A DNA stretch of 64,000 nucleotides, from contig CM050690.1 in assembly GCA_027574665.1 (NCBI GenBank), positions 70,413,433 through 70,477,432 of the forward strand, written 5' to 3'. The stretch is from Rhynochetos jubatus. Lineage: Eukaryota > Chordata > Aves > Eurypygiformes > Rhynochetidae. A program made the translations under genes and the position numbers. Shown piece by piece: positions 28,101 to 43,100 of this stretch (the first letter of the stretch is position 1; each line of letters opens with the position of its first letter). The notes under the pieces were generated by a model. The model was not told the DNA's origin. It was given only the letters and a program-made list of their open reading frames with translations, and did no database searches.

Positions 28101-31100
28101 GTCTGGTACCACCAGGTTCCCTAAAACAGACATAATCTACCATTTCAATGCCTGACGTCTTCTTTTGCCAAAGTTGTTAATGTATGTTATATAACCTTCC
28201 TTATTAATCCCTGCCAATTCCTTCCCTTTCTTTCATGCTTGCCACTGAAAGTCTCTATAGCATCAGGCTGATTTCCTGTATACTCCTCTTATCCTGCAGT
28301 TCTACCAGCCTTATTTCTCTGAAAAAAATAATTTTTCAGTACTTCTGTTTAGCCAAACCTACCCTTTCTCTAACCTTACTTCTTGCCACTAACAGCAGCT
28401 CTAATCCAAAAATCATTCTGCAATTTCATTCCTTTTTCACACGTATATATTCAGAGAAGGCAGCAAAAGATTCATTCCCTTTGTTTTCACATTCACAGCA
28501 TATGCATATCTTATTCACAAATGTTTGTGAGGTAACTCAAGTATTAGCATAGAAATCATATATGCACCTGAGCAAGAAAATATTTATGGGACTGTGGTCC
28601 ATGCTAAGTTCAAAAAGGTACCTACACATGACATTGTGAAAGGTTTAGCCCACATTAAGCACCACTTTCACAGACTCAGTGGTTTACAATTTAACAAGCA
28701 GGTGTAACTCAAAATTCCCAACTGAAGCTGTGATTATGAAAATGAGTTTATTGTTCAGTTGACACTGTAAAGCACCCAGGCAAAGTTATAATTACAATAT
28801 GAATTAAGTTTTCCATACATCATTGTTCCCTGCAGTATAAACTTGTATTTGCTGTTCTCAGGATGTAAAAAGCTGCTCAACAGCCACTGCCTGTACTTGA
28901 CAGCTAAGCACATTCCATAAACATGGAAATGTGGAAAGGAAACAAACCACTTCACAATCCATATTGCCATCACCCAGAATAAAAGATGTAGTGCTACTAT
29001 GAATCAAAGGCTTTCACAGAAATCATCCATTGTTGGATGGAGAAACAATTTTGGTCATTCTTACCACTTGCCACTGCAAGGTTGCTTATTTTGTATTCCA
29101 ATCCACTTATCACAGAATCATGGAACTATTTGGGTTGGAAGGGCCCTTTAAAGGCCATCTAGTCCAACCCCCCTGCCACGGGCAGGGACACCTTCCACTA
29201 GGTCAGGTTGCTCTGAGCCCCGCCCAGCCTGGCCTTAAATGTTTCCAAGGATGGGGTTCTATCACCTCTCCGGGCAACCTGTGCCAGTGTTTCACCACCC
29301 TCATTGTAAACAACTTCTTGTTCTTCTGCTTCTTCCTACTTATCTTTAAGGGAGAAAACCAGACAGGAGTATATTCTGCCCCACAATAAATCAAACAGCC
29401 TGAGTCTGAAAGTTGGACATTTGGCAAGTACTATTAGTGCTATGTTCCACAGTGTCCAAGGGATGCTTGACAGTTAAAGTAACTGTTTAGACTACTCAAA
29501 AGAAAAAACAAAGATAACAAAGTTCAGGAACATAACTTGGCGTAACATCTTCAAATCAGCCAAACATTTACAAAAAAACAGGGTGGCTTGTTCTATTCTA
29601 GTAACTACGAACTTCCTAAATAATAAACTATTATTCCTATAAATATCTCTAACCTGCTACAAAGGCCACAGAAAACACATGGAACTACCACTTTTCCAGT
29701 TATTATATTCCAAAGAATAAGGAATGCCATAAAATCCCTTTTCACACTCCTGAAGGAAAATATAATTAATACATTATGATTATTTGAATATTAGGGTCCC
29801 ACATATACTGCAATATTACTGAAGTCTGAAAAATCAAAGACCTGCACTTCCAGGCCTTCCAGTTGTTGCTTGGATTTTAGACGTTCAGTTTACACGGATT
29901 GATTTTGATATTTCTATAACGCTATTCCAGAAAGTCTGTATTGTAATTAAAAACAGAGATGAAATCTTCACACAATTTAGGTGGTAGTGTTTGGGGTTTT
30001 TTTTCCTTTTTAAACCATATCAGGAAAAGACAGTATGTTAAATGTCTCACTTTCAGCAGAAACAAAGGAAAACTGTTTTGTGTGTAATCTCTCTCCTAAT
30101 ATTTTTTTACAAAAATACTCAGTTCCCTGACTTACATAACATCAATGTATTTTATATCTGTGAAATAGTGTATTCTAGGAGTTCACAGTTTTTTGTCAAA
30201 AATGGAAAGTCTTACCTTGTAAATAATTTCTGCAGACGGACACTAAGTCAGGCATCACATCTCCAGTTTGCAGTTACATTTTAATCAGGGAATTCTGTGC
30301 CTAACAATATTTTTCTGTTCACTGCACCACTAGCCCTAAGTACTGTGGGTTTTGGGTTTTTTTTTTTTCCATCATCGTTCCTTTTGGAAGCTTCCTTATC
30401 CTCAAGCAATACTCAGAAAACATGCCACTAGAAACCACTGTGTCAGAGTTTCCAAGATCTCTTGAGAAAAGTCAAATATTAAAAATCAAATAAACCAACG
30501 ATGCAGGTCAAAGCAGGCAAGTGACAGAATGGACACAAAAAGAAAAACTAGTTAAGGTCTGGATTTCTACATCTCACAACATATCCTTCAATATCCTTTG
30601 GATTGTGAATATGGGCAGTAATAACCATTGGGAATTGGCAGAAGACAGTGGGATACATCAGATGGAAAGATTCGGCTACTATCTTTATAATAAACTAAAT
30701 TTGGAAAAAAGTTAGGTCCTATAGAAATTTTAAAAAATAATCCACTAAACAGTATCAGCAAGAGGAATTCACAGTTAAAAAAAATACCTCAACCTTTACC
30801 ATCTGTTAGACTTTCTAATACACTGACCATACAAAAGTCATTTTAGAATTACTTTAGAATGACCATTAGATTATGTTCACAGGCTTAAATGGACAAAAGA
30901 AAACACCGAGAAACAAAATGTTTATTTCACAATGACATATTCTGCTGATCTCACATACACAGAAACCGCAAACTGCACTTGGTGAAAAATATATCAAAGT
31001 ACTAGAATCTGACCTTCTGCCCCTAAAAATACCCCTACAGTTTATAAATTACTCACCTTCTCATGGCCCAGCCAGAGAAGGGCAGAATGATGCATTTATG

Positions 31101-34100
31101 ATTAAAAGTACCTCTACTGGTCTGTTTGCAGAGGTCTGTGTTTCACTAAATGGCAATCTTTCACACAACAATATGCTAATACCAGCAGCAGCAGGCTTTA
31201 AACTACTTTTAGTTTAGAAGTTACAACTAAAAAACAACTCATGCTTACTGTTGCTTGCTAACTTCTGTATCAAATGTTCGTTTACAAGCCCAAGCATCCT
31301 CTCTCAAACATCACCTACAATACATGCCAAATGCTTCTCCTTTCAGGGTAAGGTTACGGCACTCCATCAAACTTCACAGAGGGATACTTGCACAACCTCC
31401 CTGTAATGCAGGTAAGTTCAGAGCCACAAACATACTGTTCTGCCTTTCTACCTCACATCCCACTTTAACAGATACTGTATCTACGTGAATAAAATCCAGA
31501 TTCTATTCTAGTGATGAACAGAGAATAGAATGTTGTTGCAACCTTCAATAGAGTCTAAAACGCTACTAGAATAAAGAAAGTGTTACGGAGGGGAGTATTT
31601 CACATATCTGGAAGAAAACATGCCTCATTCCTCTTTTCAGACTAGAAATACGTTTTAGGCACCCAGCTGAATTTTCCATGAAAGCAGTGAAAGCTTAAGA
31701 CAAGCTCAAATTTACTTTCCCTTCCTTTTTAAACTCCTTTTGCAAACATACACACACTGATGTTCATGTTTTGTTCCACAAGGTACTCCTCATGCACTGA
31801 TTAAAACCACATTACTTGTGAAATGGGCAGTTTTTCCAAGTCACAATTTTTCTTTACTTTCCTTCATAACTGAAAATAAGTGTCTACGGTGTACACTACG
31901 GTTGCACAAGTGTACACTCAAGAGAAAGATGGAGTGTGAAAAGCCACAATGTGAGAGATGGATAAGATGCTATTTTGCAGCAACAGAAAAATAGAAACGT
32001 TTTTTTGTTCACAGAAGTACATTACCCACAAACTTGCATGCAGAAGGAAGCATCCAGATTGGAAAGGACATTTCAACAACTTTTAATTTCCTCTCTTTTA
32101 CATGTTGGAGTTGACAGATGTACTCTGACGCAAACCTGCATGTTATTAAACTCATGTTTGGCCCAAATTCATATAATCTGAGTTTCTGAATGTGATGCAT
32201 CTAAATAAGGAAAACACTTACTTCAAACTTCCTATAGAGCCTTCAGAAAGAGACACTGATTCATCTCCTGGAGTTATTTGTATCAAAAAAACTGAATGGA
32301 CCGTTCTCCTCTTATTAATTATTCAAGGAGCATAAGGCAACTGGATTCCTAACATAGGTGTCTTCATCAGATTGGATTAATAAGGGCCTATGTGTGTTTA
32401 TTATCTAAAATTTTGTCCCCAAAAATATAAAGGAAAATACTATGTAAAACAGGAGGAAACACTCAAACTCTGGTATGAATCGTCTCAGCTGATATTCCCA
32501 TGAAACACCCACAATCTCTGTTACTCATGGAAGAACAGAGATAACTCATCACTCCATGACAAATGCAAAAAACCTTCAAAGATATTGGAAGGGATCTACA
32601 AAATGCTACGCCTCCCTGTTGTCTTTTAATTCAGGTAACACTCAAGATAGCACAGAACCTAGGTCTTGAATTTTAAGTACAGGAAAACTAAGAAGAGATT
32701 ATTTTCTTTAGTCAGCTAAAATGTATTACTCCAGGGTGTATGTGAGAATTAAGGAGGTGCTTAAGTAGGTGAACTTCCTTTCAAATGCCTACAGGAATTA
32801 AATTTATTTATTCAATATGGAAGCAGTAGTGTGGCTAGCTTCTCTCATCATCATCTAATTCACAACCTCATGTTTTCTTATGATCTGAGTGTTTTGTCAG
32901 GTTTAACCAGCAAGGGAAGACCTCAGATTAAATCTTCATTCCAACACATGACCGCCTAAAAATAATAAATCTGTAATCTTGTTATAGGTCAGATACAGCA
33001 GATTTTATTAGATGTAATTCAGAATCTGTTCCCAGACACAACAAGGTAACATGTACTAAACCTCCTCTTCCCTTTCAAACCACTTACTGCAATGTCCCTT
33101 CCTGAAAAGACTCCAATAGCTTAACAATTTACAAAAGGTGTTGCAATTAGAGTCTCAGCATGGTCTCCAAGTATCTTATTTAGATACAGACATCACATAT
33201 TTGAAGTGCAGCAAAAAGCCTGCCTGATCTCTCCTCTGGGAAATAGTTCCAGATATATTTCAGGAAGTTACTACTTTTCACTTAGATACTAAAATCTCAT
33301 TCAGATAATTTCCAAATTTATAGCAAGCTTTTGATTTATGAAGTCATATTTCATATTAATATTTATGAGCTGGAAATTGTCTTCACAATGTATACCAGAG
33401 AAATTCTCTTGAGCCTTTTCTGAGGCAAGTTATAATCACTGATAAAACTGATTTAAATCTAAAATTGCCTGTGATTGTTTAAGTTTCCTTTGCTGTTTCT
33501 GGGAGACTGATTTACTTAAGCTGACTCTTATGGTGATATCTCAGATATGTTACATTCTGCTCACATAATCACCCACCTATTTCATCTTTATCATGTCAGT
33601 TTCAAATTAACACAAATACTTCAGATTTGCTAAAACAGTACACACAATTGTTCATATCACAAACAACATTACCAAAAGGCACCCATGTTTCGTCAAGACA
33701 CAGTTTTATTACAGCAGTGCAATACCAAAAATTACTACTACCTACCATGTTAAGAATTAAGAAAATCACTAGCATTTTCAGTCAGACATATCCTTTATTA
33801 AGATTATTCTTTAGAGCTGCATAGTTTCATTTTGACATTAAGGAATACATCTAATTACTCCAAAACAGTGAAATAGTGCATGAAAGCATAGATAGCTGAC
33901 AATGAGGAAAACCCAAACAAACACATAGCTGAAACCTTTGCTCTGAAAGCTCTGCTTAGCCTGGCAGGTAGCCAAAGAAGAGCTTAATTCTGAAATCAGA
34001 AAGGTCATACAATTGCAAACGTTCAACTCCTTGGAGTTTAAGTGCCCAAGGCTTAGTTCAGAGGCAAACAGCGCTCACTTGCACATTCACATATTTCACA

Positions 34101-37100
34101 TCCAGCTTGATAAGAATTTCTGTACCACACAGATTCCATTCCACCACAGATTTTTACCACAGGGAATATGCATTAGAAGACACACATGAAAGAATCCAAG
34201 AACACAACATAGGATCCCTGACCACACTGAACCTAACTTTCATTACTGCATGACATATTTCAGTTTGGTAACCAGTTCACTTAATTATCTACATTAAACT
34301 TGCTCTGAAACTTCCTTTCTCTAACATTACAGACACTTTATCATTATCACCTTATGGAAAAATTTGAAAAAAATTGCGTAAAGTTCTGTAACTTAAGAGA
34401 AACCACAAAAACCAAGGTTATACTAAGAATTCCAGAAGTAGTATCCTGCCTTTTAATAGTTAGAACACTTTCACATGTTCTTCAGCCTCCTTTCTATATA
34501 TTTTAAAAGTCAGTGATACTACTAAGCCTGAAATATAATATATGTAGTAGACTAAGTATTCCTGTCACTTTTGCACATTTTCTAAGGTGCGGAACAAAGT
34601 CCATCAGCAGCACTACACTGTAAATTTACATTTTGGACTCATAAGAACCTGAAAAGCCATCTCTTAGATTATACACGTTTTAATGACCGAAACTAAAACG
34701 CACAGAATGGTTTGGGTTGGAAGGGACCCTAAAGACCATCTAGTTCCAAGCCCCCTGCTGTGGGCAGGGACACCCTCCACTAGACCAGGTTGCTCCAAGC
34801 CCCATCCAGCCTGGCCTTGAACACTTCCAGGGATGGGGCATCCACAGCTTCTCTGGGCAACCTGTGCAAGTGCCTCACCACCCGCTCCATGAAGAATTTC
34901 TTCCAGATATCTAATACAATGTTGGTGTAGACTAATCCTTGACTTTGTGCAATTAATTTCATTCCTGCATACCCCAGCTCCTTATGTGATAAATGTGAAT
35001 AATATCTATCATAAGGTATCTGCTGTAAGGTTTTATTCAGCAACATCGGTGAAGTTATTCAAGTTCCTCAGGGATCCTGTTATTCTCAGCAAACACACTA
35101 CAGTCAGCAAAACTAAACAATCACATCTCTAGAGAGAGAGAGTTGTCCACGGACTACACTTTTCAACAGTTCCCCAACTGTGACTGTAAAAAGATGTTCA
35201 CTCAACTGTTTACTCCAGGATCTTAACAGGGACACAAATTCATGCACACTGCCTCCCTTAGTGACAAACATTCCAGTTGTCTACAAACTTACTAATCAAT
35301 TAGGCTAAGGAATTAAAATGGGGGAAGGAATCATCGTCAGCTAGTGATGCAAAGAAGATCTACAACCACAGGGTGAAGGTAGCGGGGTGGGGGTTAAAAA
35401 TTACAGCATGTCTAAGTTACTGCAGGAAGGAAGGACAATTTCCTATCTAGCTTCCACAGCTGGTTCCAATTCTATTACTGTTTCGATTACTAATTCTCCC
35501 ATACCACTCATAAATTACCTTCAAAACATTAACATTTAAGCTGTGTTATAGCAGCACAATTTTATGTAATGTGACATGAGAATAAATTGCTAAGTGATTT
35601 TAACTATGCATCTGGAAAGAGGAAAAGATACATTCATGTTGTACACATCTGAGGTTCAAGTTTGTAAGAAACACACCCTTCTCCACACTTCACCTGGGTG
35701 AAGTTCACTCCCTTAACTAAAGCTTATGTCAGAAGAAGGTAGTGCATTATGGCCAGCTGATGTATTTCTAGTTAAAAATACTGTCACATCCAACAACACT
35801 GCAAATAATTTTCGAAATGTTCAGGGCAAATACTAAACACTAGGTTAAAAATCACAGACAATGAACATCTCGGTTTCATCTTTCATGATAAACCCAGCAT
35901 TTTTAGACACTGTGTCCATTAATTTTATAAAACATGCTTATCTTCTATGCATTTATATGACATGTCCTACTACAGCACCTACAAAAGTTGAGACCCCTCC
36001 AGCATACCATATAAAAAATACTGATTTCTATACGTGCAATGTAGTCTGAAAATTCCAAATTATTACAATGAAACCTGACAAGACATACAACTAAACAGAG
36101 ATCCATTGATTTCTACACAGCAATTAAACAACTATTATTCAGTATTACTCCGCTGTGGATTATACAGGAATAAAGACCTCAACACATTTTCCAGTGGAAT
36201 GATGCCCATGTGTCAAATCCAACACTTATTATAATCATTCCTGAAGGAGCATGACATATATAAGCATATAAAAGCAATGCTTTCACTTTTTAACCCAGAC
36301 TAACAGATAATGATCCATTGTCTAGACAATACACTTAGCTGTGTGCATTGAGAAAGAAAGCAGAAATTCAAGAACATCATACCTTACTGAAATACCTCAC
36401 TTCACAGACTTTTCTGACATAATGTTAAGACCTCGTATATTTTTCTCACTCTATAAATGTTAGAAAATGTAGACTATTGGATATATCCTATGAGATCTTT
36501 CCTTACATTATTCAACAAGCTTCTTGATCTCCTCCACCAGAAGCTGATGCAGATACTCCATGCTATACAAAGATTACTTGAATTACCTGAAAAGTCTTCT
36601 TCCTTTTTAAAATGAAAATTTAAGTTTGCATTATATGAATTACATTAAGTCACTATTGACTGTGTGCATAACCACCTTCTTAATCTAGTTCAGATGGATT
36701 AATCGCAACAGGCATCTTCAACTTGGTCATAATAGACAGTTAACAATACATTTTTAACTTACATTTAGATAGTACAAAGATGACAATTTCAGATGTTCAG
36801 ATGATGCTCTACAACTAGTTTCTTTTGGAGTCAGGAAAGAAAAGCATACTCCACAGCTACAAGAACTCCAGATTTCAGACCAGACACCTACTATCTATCT
36901 CCTGGGAGAATTTCAGTACGACATTTGCTTGCTTATGTGTTTAATTATTAAATGTCTTCAATAGAATAAAAAGCCGTATCTTGGTGTGTTACCATGATGC
37001 ACTAATAAGTATGATAGGTTCATTCATGCATTTCAGCTGTTCAGATTCTACCAAGTCAGAAGCCAATATTAATGCCTATTATTAATAACAAATCATAGCA

Positions 37101-40100
37101 TCGTTTGGGTTGGAAGGGACCTTCAAAGGCCATCCTGTCCTACCCCCTGCAATGAGCAGCACCATCTTCAACTAGATCATGTTGCTCAGAGCCCCATGCA
37201 GCCTGATCTTGAATGTTCCCATGCCTGGGGCATCTAACACCTCTCTGGGGAACCCATGCCAGTGTTTCATTACCCTGACTGTAAAAAATATCTTCCTTAT
37301 ACCTAGTCTGAGTCTACCCTCCTTTAGTTTAAAACCATTATGCCTTGTGCTACCACTACAGGCCCTGTCCCCATCTTTCTTACAACCTTTCTTTAAATAG
37401 TCGAATGCTGCTCATTTACAAAACAAAGTAAAAAAACAGTCAACGAAACACATAAAAACTCTGTGTATAATGATCATATTACAAGCGAAATATTGTAATT
37501 GTTGAGAAGATGGTGTTTCATATCTCCTAGCTGATTGAAGTTACCAGGGAATGCATGATTCCATAGCTACTGTTTCCATAAATAAGCAAGCTAAAAAAAC
37601 CCTCGAGCAGTTCTTCCCCTGAAACAAGTAAGTGCTTAAACATAGGTCCAACTTGCTATTCTATCAAAAGAGAAACAAAAGTATAAAATAAGCCAAAAAT
37701 GAGCATGACAGAAGCAGAAAGCCTATAAACACTTACTGGCTTTCCACAGGAAAAGTTGAGGTGGTGGCAAGGAACACATAACCCATAAAATAATGTGAAT
37801 TCAATGCAGTCCAAGAATTTTGACTCAGATTTGCTCAAATGCCCTGCTGTAGATATTTTCCAGGCAACTAAGAAGGCAGCCAAAACAAGGATTCCCAGCT
37901 TGGCATAATTTGCTGGGCTTGGGCAGGATTTAACTCTTGATTCTGGAATTTGTGCTGTAGGCCTGAATTCCTCACATTAATCTCATGTTTGACATCTGCC
38001 TTCGACATACAATCCATGAATTGATATTTTTTTAGTTCTGAAACTAAAGCTATCTCACATAACTACTGTTGTCCCAGCCTTGACTGTTTCCCAGGCCTTT
38101 TAATTCACATTTCAACTCGAGAGCCATGCAAACTGGACAGTAGATAAACTTACAAAATATATTGCTTTGCCTTGAGTTTTTCAATGCCATTATTCTGTTC
38201 ACAGATGAAGTGCAAGAGTGTATAGATCACCTGAAGGCACTTTTCTTTACGTGCTTGCTTTTTAAGTTGCCTTCTGTGTCATACATTCAGATACTCTGGA
38301 TCCTCTCTTCATCTGGCTACCACAGGTAATTACAGTCTGAGATACCAAAAACAGACCTCTGAGTAGAGAATGATGGCATTCTCCTCTCTTCTGGTTCCTC
38401 TCATGAGATCCTGATAAATCTCTACAGACAGGGAGAAACTCCTCCCAAGACACTTTATCTTAAGTCTTCCTTCATAAGCCATTATTTCAGAAACCACTGT
38501 ATAGGCCAATCCAATAAAATGGCCTACTTTCCATTGGAATTTCAGTGTAATACAAAATAAGAAAACAGATAAAGCAAAAGAATCCTGCTTCTAAAACACA
38601 ATCATCAGTTTGACACAAAGATGTACAAAAATTATTAAACGCACCATAAGCTATTCATGCATTCTCAAACCCTCAGAGTCGCTATGATACTGAACAATTC
38701 CAGCAGTGCAGAACATAGGTGAGGAACAAGCTAGCAAGAGTGAGCAAATGCATATAAATAGATTTTTGCAGTTGGCTGTGGGTATCAAGAGCTTAGAAGT
38801 ATCTATTAATACTGACAGGCACAGGGTAGATACCCACTGCACTGTTAAAATTTTACACAATAAAGGCAGTGGGGGAGTTCTGGCTAAGACACTGGAATTT
38901 TTCATAAGCTTAGATATTTGCTCTGAGATTATAATCACTGTTCAAGTGATAGTCTTGTTTACAAATCTGCACTTGAAGAAATGCAATAACTCATAAGCTA
39001 TATTGTGAACCGCATGACATTTAACCCATGTACCCCAATGGATGAAAGACCTGAGATGACCTTCTTAGAACTTATAATTACAACAAGGTATGGTATGTTA
39101 AGCCTAACACTTACACAGTGAAACCTTCTCATTGTAAAAGTGCCAAGCTGAGAGATTATTGCCAGTGTGCTCCAGAGCTTCTCCTCCGTGCTATTTCAGC
39201 AAGAACAATGGCACAGAGTGAATTCAGGCAGCGCATTATCAGGGCCTGCCACACAGTGTTTTCAGACAAGCTACGAAATCCAAAGCTGGGCTGTCTACTT
39301 TGCGGAGAGATGAGTGGTTACAGATTAAAGATAGATTAAATATTATTTATACATCTTAATTCAAATACAAACATTCTGCATATGTGTTTTGACCTTCGTA
39401 TCGGCTCCTGGACTGCAAGATGTATCTCCTAACAAGAAAGCCTAAAAACACCAATATTCTTTCTTTTGGACTATTTGTGCTTCAATCACTCCTAATTTTT
39501 TTTTTTTTTTTTAATCTGAAAGAACTGCAACACGTACAAATAGCTGTGAACCAAAACTGCTTATTAGGAAGTTTCCAGCTCAATTTAGTCCTGAAAGTGA
39601 GCCAATTACATTCATGGTTATGCAACCATCAGAGAAAACATAGATTAAAGACACTTCGTTGCCTACATGTAAATTAGCCCTAAAATGTTCCAAAGAGAAA
39701 TTATATCACTAATTACTATTCCAAAAAGATAAACAAGCAGGAAGTGCCACGGTTGGCTCCAGAAAAAAAATCCTGTTACTATACTCAGAAAGCAATACCT
39801 ACATAACCAACAGAAGGAAACATGGATCTTTGTAATCCCACATCATCATTATTTTTTTCTCACCATACTTTTTACAGTAATTCTTAAAAGTAATACTAAT
39901 TCTTCTTCTGCCACTTCCCTCTCTCACAAATAGCAAAGGACCCATACTGTGCTCTTACCCCACTGACTTCCTGGACTGTTAAGTGTTTTCTCATAGTACT
40001 GATTCTTAGTTGCCTAATTCACCTCTATATCATTTAACTGCTGTGTATGATCCATATTATAAAAGGTCTGCTACCATAAATTTGACTGTGTACAGTACTT

Positions 40101-43100
40101 CAAGATGCAGCTAGACATAAAATTTTCTCCTAATTACCCACAGAAGTTGCACACTTTCTATGATATTCCGCCACCCACTCAAACTTTGTTGCAGACTCTA
40201 TCATGAGGTTATCCTCTACAAGTATCAGACAGGGTTGCAAGTTCCATTAGTTCCTATATTATGAGACAACTCCCAAGAAGTAAGCTAATGTAAATTGCAT
40301 TAAACTACATAGACTTAAACTACATCTGACAACTATTATTTTTTGACAGGATAGAACTAGTTTTCATAACTATCATGTGATTTGAGCAGATGCTTATTTA
40401 AAATAGCATTACAAATAGTATAGTTACCACTAATTTAGATTTAGCATTGTTCTTCTTACCCTGGGGAGTTAGTATTTTTTCTGAAAATGCAATGAGTTAG
40501 TTGACTACTGCTCATTCTGCATTCAAACACTGATTGTAGTTTCTTACTTGGACTAGAAGACTTCAGGAAATCACAGAAAACTACCATTGGGCCCTCCCAT
40601 AAATTCACTGTCTATTCATTGTATCGTAATTGCCTTCCCTAAGAAAAATGTTATGGACAGTCTGGTACTATTTATGCTATTAATTTAGAGATAATTGAAA
40701 GAATCTACCCTTAAAATTGTGCTGTTAAATGCAGAAACTTCCTTTATTACTCTACTACTTATAAGCTTGCATGGTCACAGTACAAATATAAACCTTTATT
40801 TGATAATTTTAAAACCTATTTTTCAGAGATATTTTTCTCTTCTCTGAAAAGATGTGACATACAGTCAGCAGAGAGAGGGATACAAACACAAAGGGAACAC
40901 AGAGGATCAAGAGGATGCATGATGCCTGCAAGGCACCTCAGGAAGAAATATCACTTATGACAGAGTGCAGGTCTGTTGCAGAGAAACAAAAACCCCTGAA
41001 CAAACTAAAACAAACACTAACTCTACCCCCAAAAAAACCCAAAAAAAAACCCAAACAAAGAACAACCACAAATCACACAAACACAAGAAATCAGACAGCA
41101 ACTACAACTGGCTGCCCTCACCAAAGAAACTGCTAGGATAAGCCAGTGTTTAATGATAGAACAATGGGGCAACCCTGAAGAACTCTGTTAAAAGGAAAAG
41201 TAAGGTAATACAATCCAAGTTAAAACAAGTGAAGTAGTTAAAATGAGTCAATATACCATTGGGGAAAAAAAGAACCTTTAAACTATTTTCTACCATAATA
41301 TACTGTGAAGTTTACTCTGGCATTATTATTTCTAGGATTTAATTTTGGATGACACACATACTTCTGTACACTGAAGTCAGTCACAAAATTATCACACACT
41401 TATGTGACCTGCTATTTCACCTCATGTGCCTGCACACCCATGTAAGTTGTCTAAATGAGGCAGGGAAACCCTGAGGAAAAAGTAAACACACAAAGAATAC
41501 ACAAGTGATCTAAAAAAAGCAAGTATTGTGGGAGTTTACATATTCTCCAGAATTTTAGTATTTTCCACAGGAAAAGTTAATGGAGTTAAATCAACTTTTT
41601 TTTAATTTGCTTTTCAGGTGGTCTTAAGGCACAGAGTGCTCACAATGACCAAGACCTGAAACTGTAGAACAAGAAGGGGTTGTCCTTAAAATGATTCAGC
41701 ACTCTGTCACACCTTCTAAAATAGGTATGTGCAATTTCTAGACACTGAAAATGATTAAGCTAGTTATTTTTAATTTTGAATTTCCATTCCTGGTATTTTT
41801 GGTACTCAGCAGAAAAGGCAGTAAAACAACTAAAGTACTTAAAGAAGGAATGTGTTTATTCTTGTCTTGAAGACAACAAGAGCAGTTAAGTCCTGACATT
41901 TGCTTTGCAAGAGCCACATGCTGACAATTTGCACTGAAAGAGGTTACAAATCTGGTAGCACCAAAAGCCAGCTGATCCCTACAGATGTGGTTATAGCTAG
42001 ATATACAAGTTTGCTTTCTTTGCAAAAGACAGTATGTTCCAAGACATCCTACGTAACAGGTTTGTCAGAAAATGCAGATAAATCTCTAAGTCCAGGTGAT
42101 GAGTGAAACTTGGAAGGTTACTGACTTGAGAAAGAAACAGTAATTATTCTACAAGCTATGATTCTTCTCACCCTAATTTATATTTTAAGTGAAGCCTATC
42201 AAGTTCTTGATACATACAGATCTATGTTACTTTATATCTTAACCAAAACATTGAAAGATTCTAATTTGAAAACTGTGCACTAAAATTCTGAAAGGACAAA
42301 GAATTGTTTCAAGTGCCATAATTGCTGCCGTTCAGATGTAGTTCAGAAGTTTATGAATTAATCATTTGTTTTTCCCTTCTACTTAGGATATTCCCAATAT
42401 TAAGAATGAGAGTTCACCTCTTCCAAAGAATTGCAAATTCACGTTGAAATCTACTGCTGACATGATTTGCCTTTTCAACTGAAACATCTGCATCAGCCAC
42501 CATATTTACAGACAGTTCATTTTTTGAATGAAATCTGATCTTGTACTCCTAATTTGGCCCTTTCGGTCCTGTTAACCCAGCATTTTTACAAATTAGCTTT
42601 GTGCTTGCGCACATGTAGCACAACTGCAATATCTGCAAGGAAGATATTTACTCAATCTGCAATAAATATAAAAGCTGGCTTCAAAGTAGGCCTAGAGATA
42701 AAGGCTCAGTGACATACAGAAAATGTCTCCAAAAGACAACTAGGAAAAATGTGTGACAATGACTAACAGCAAACTTAGCAGGCCATCTCTGTGTATTCTG
42801 AGAAAACTGCAGTCTTACTAGTTTCATTTCTGGTATTTCAAAACAGGCATGAACTAGCACAGTTGTACACTGAGGGATGAAGGAGGCATTGTCCCTCCAA
42901 ATAACTTAAGACTAATGCCGAGTCACAGGACACAGCACTACTTACAGACTCCTTTTTAATGTGTTTGCAGTTGTCCTGCCGAGAAATTGTGTTTGTATCA
43001 AACTCAGGAGATTTAGCATCATTATTGTTTTCACAAGACCCACAGGTAAACCGTGAACATGGTGAGTGAGTAAATCTCAGTCACCTGGTTAAATGTGGAA

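Noticed and set aside
40915-41136. Lys/Thr-rich open frame
   Set aside because: Produced by an A/C-rich low-complexity tract.
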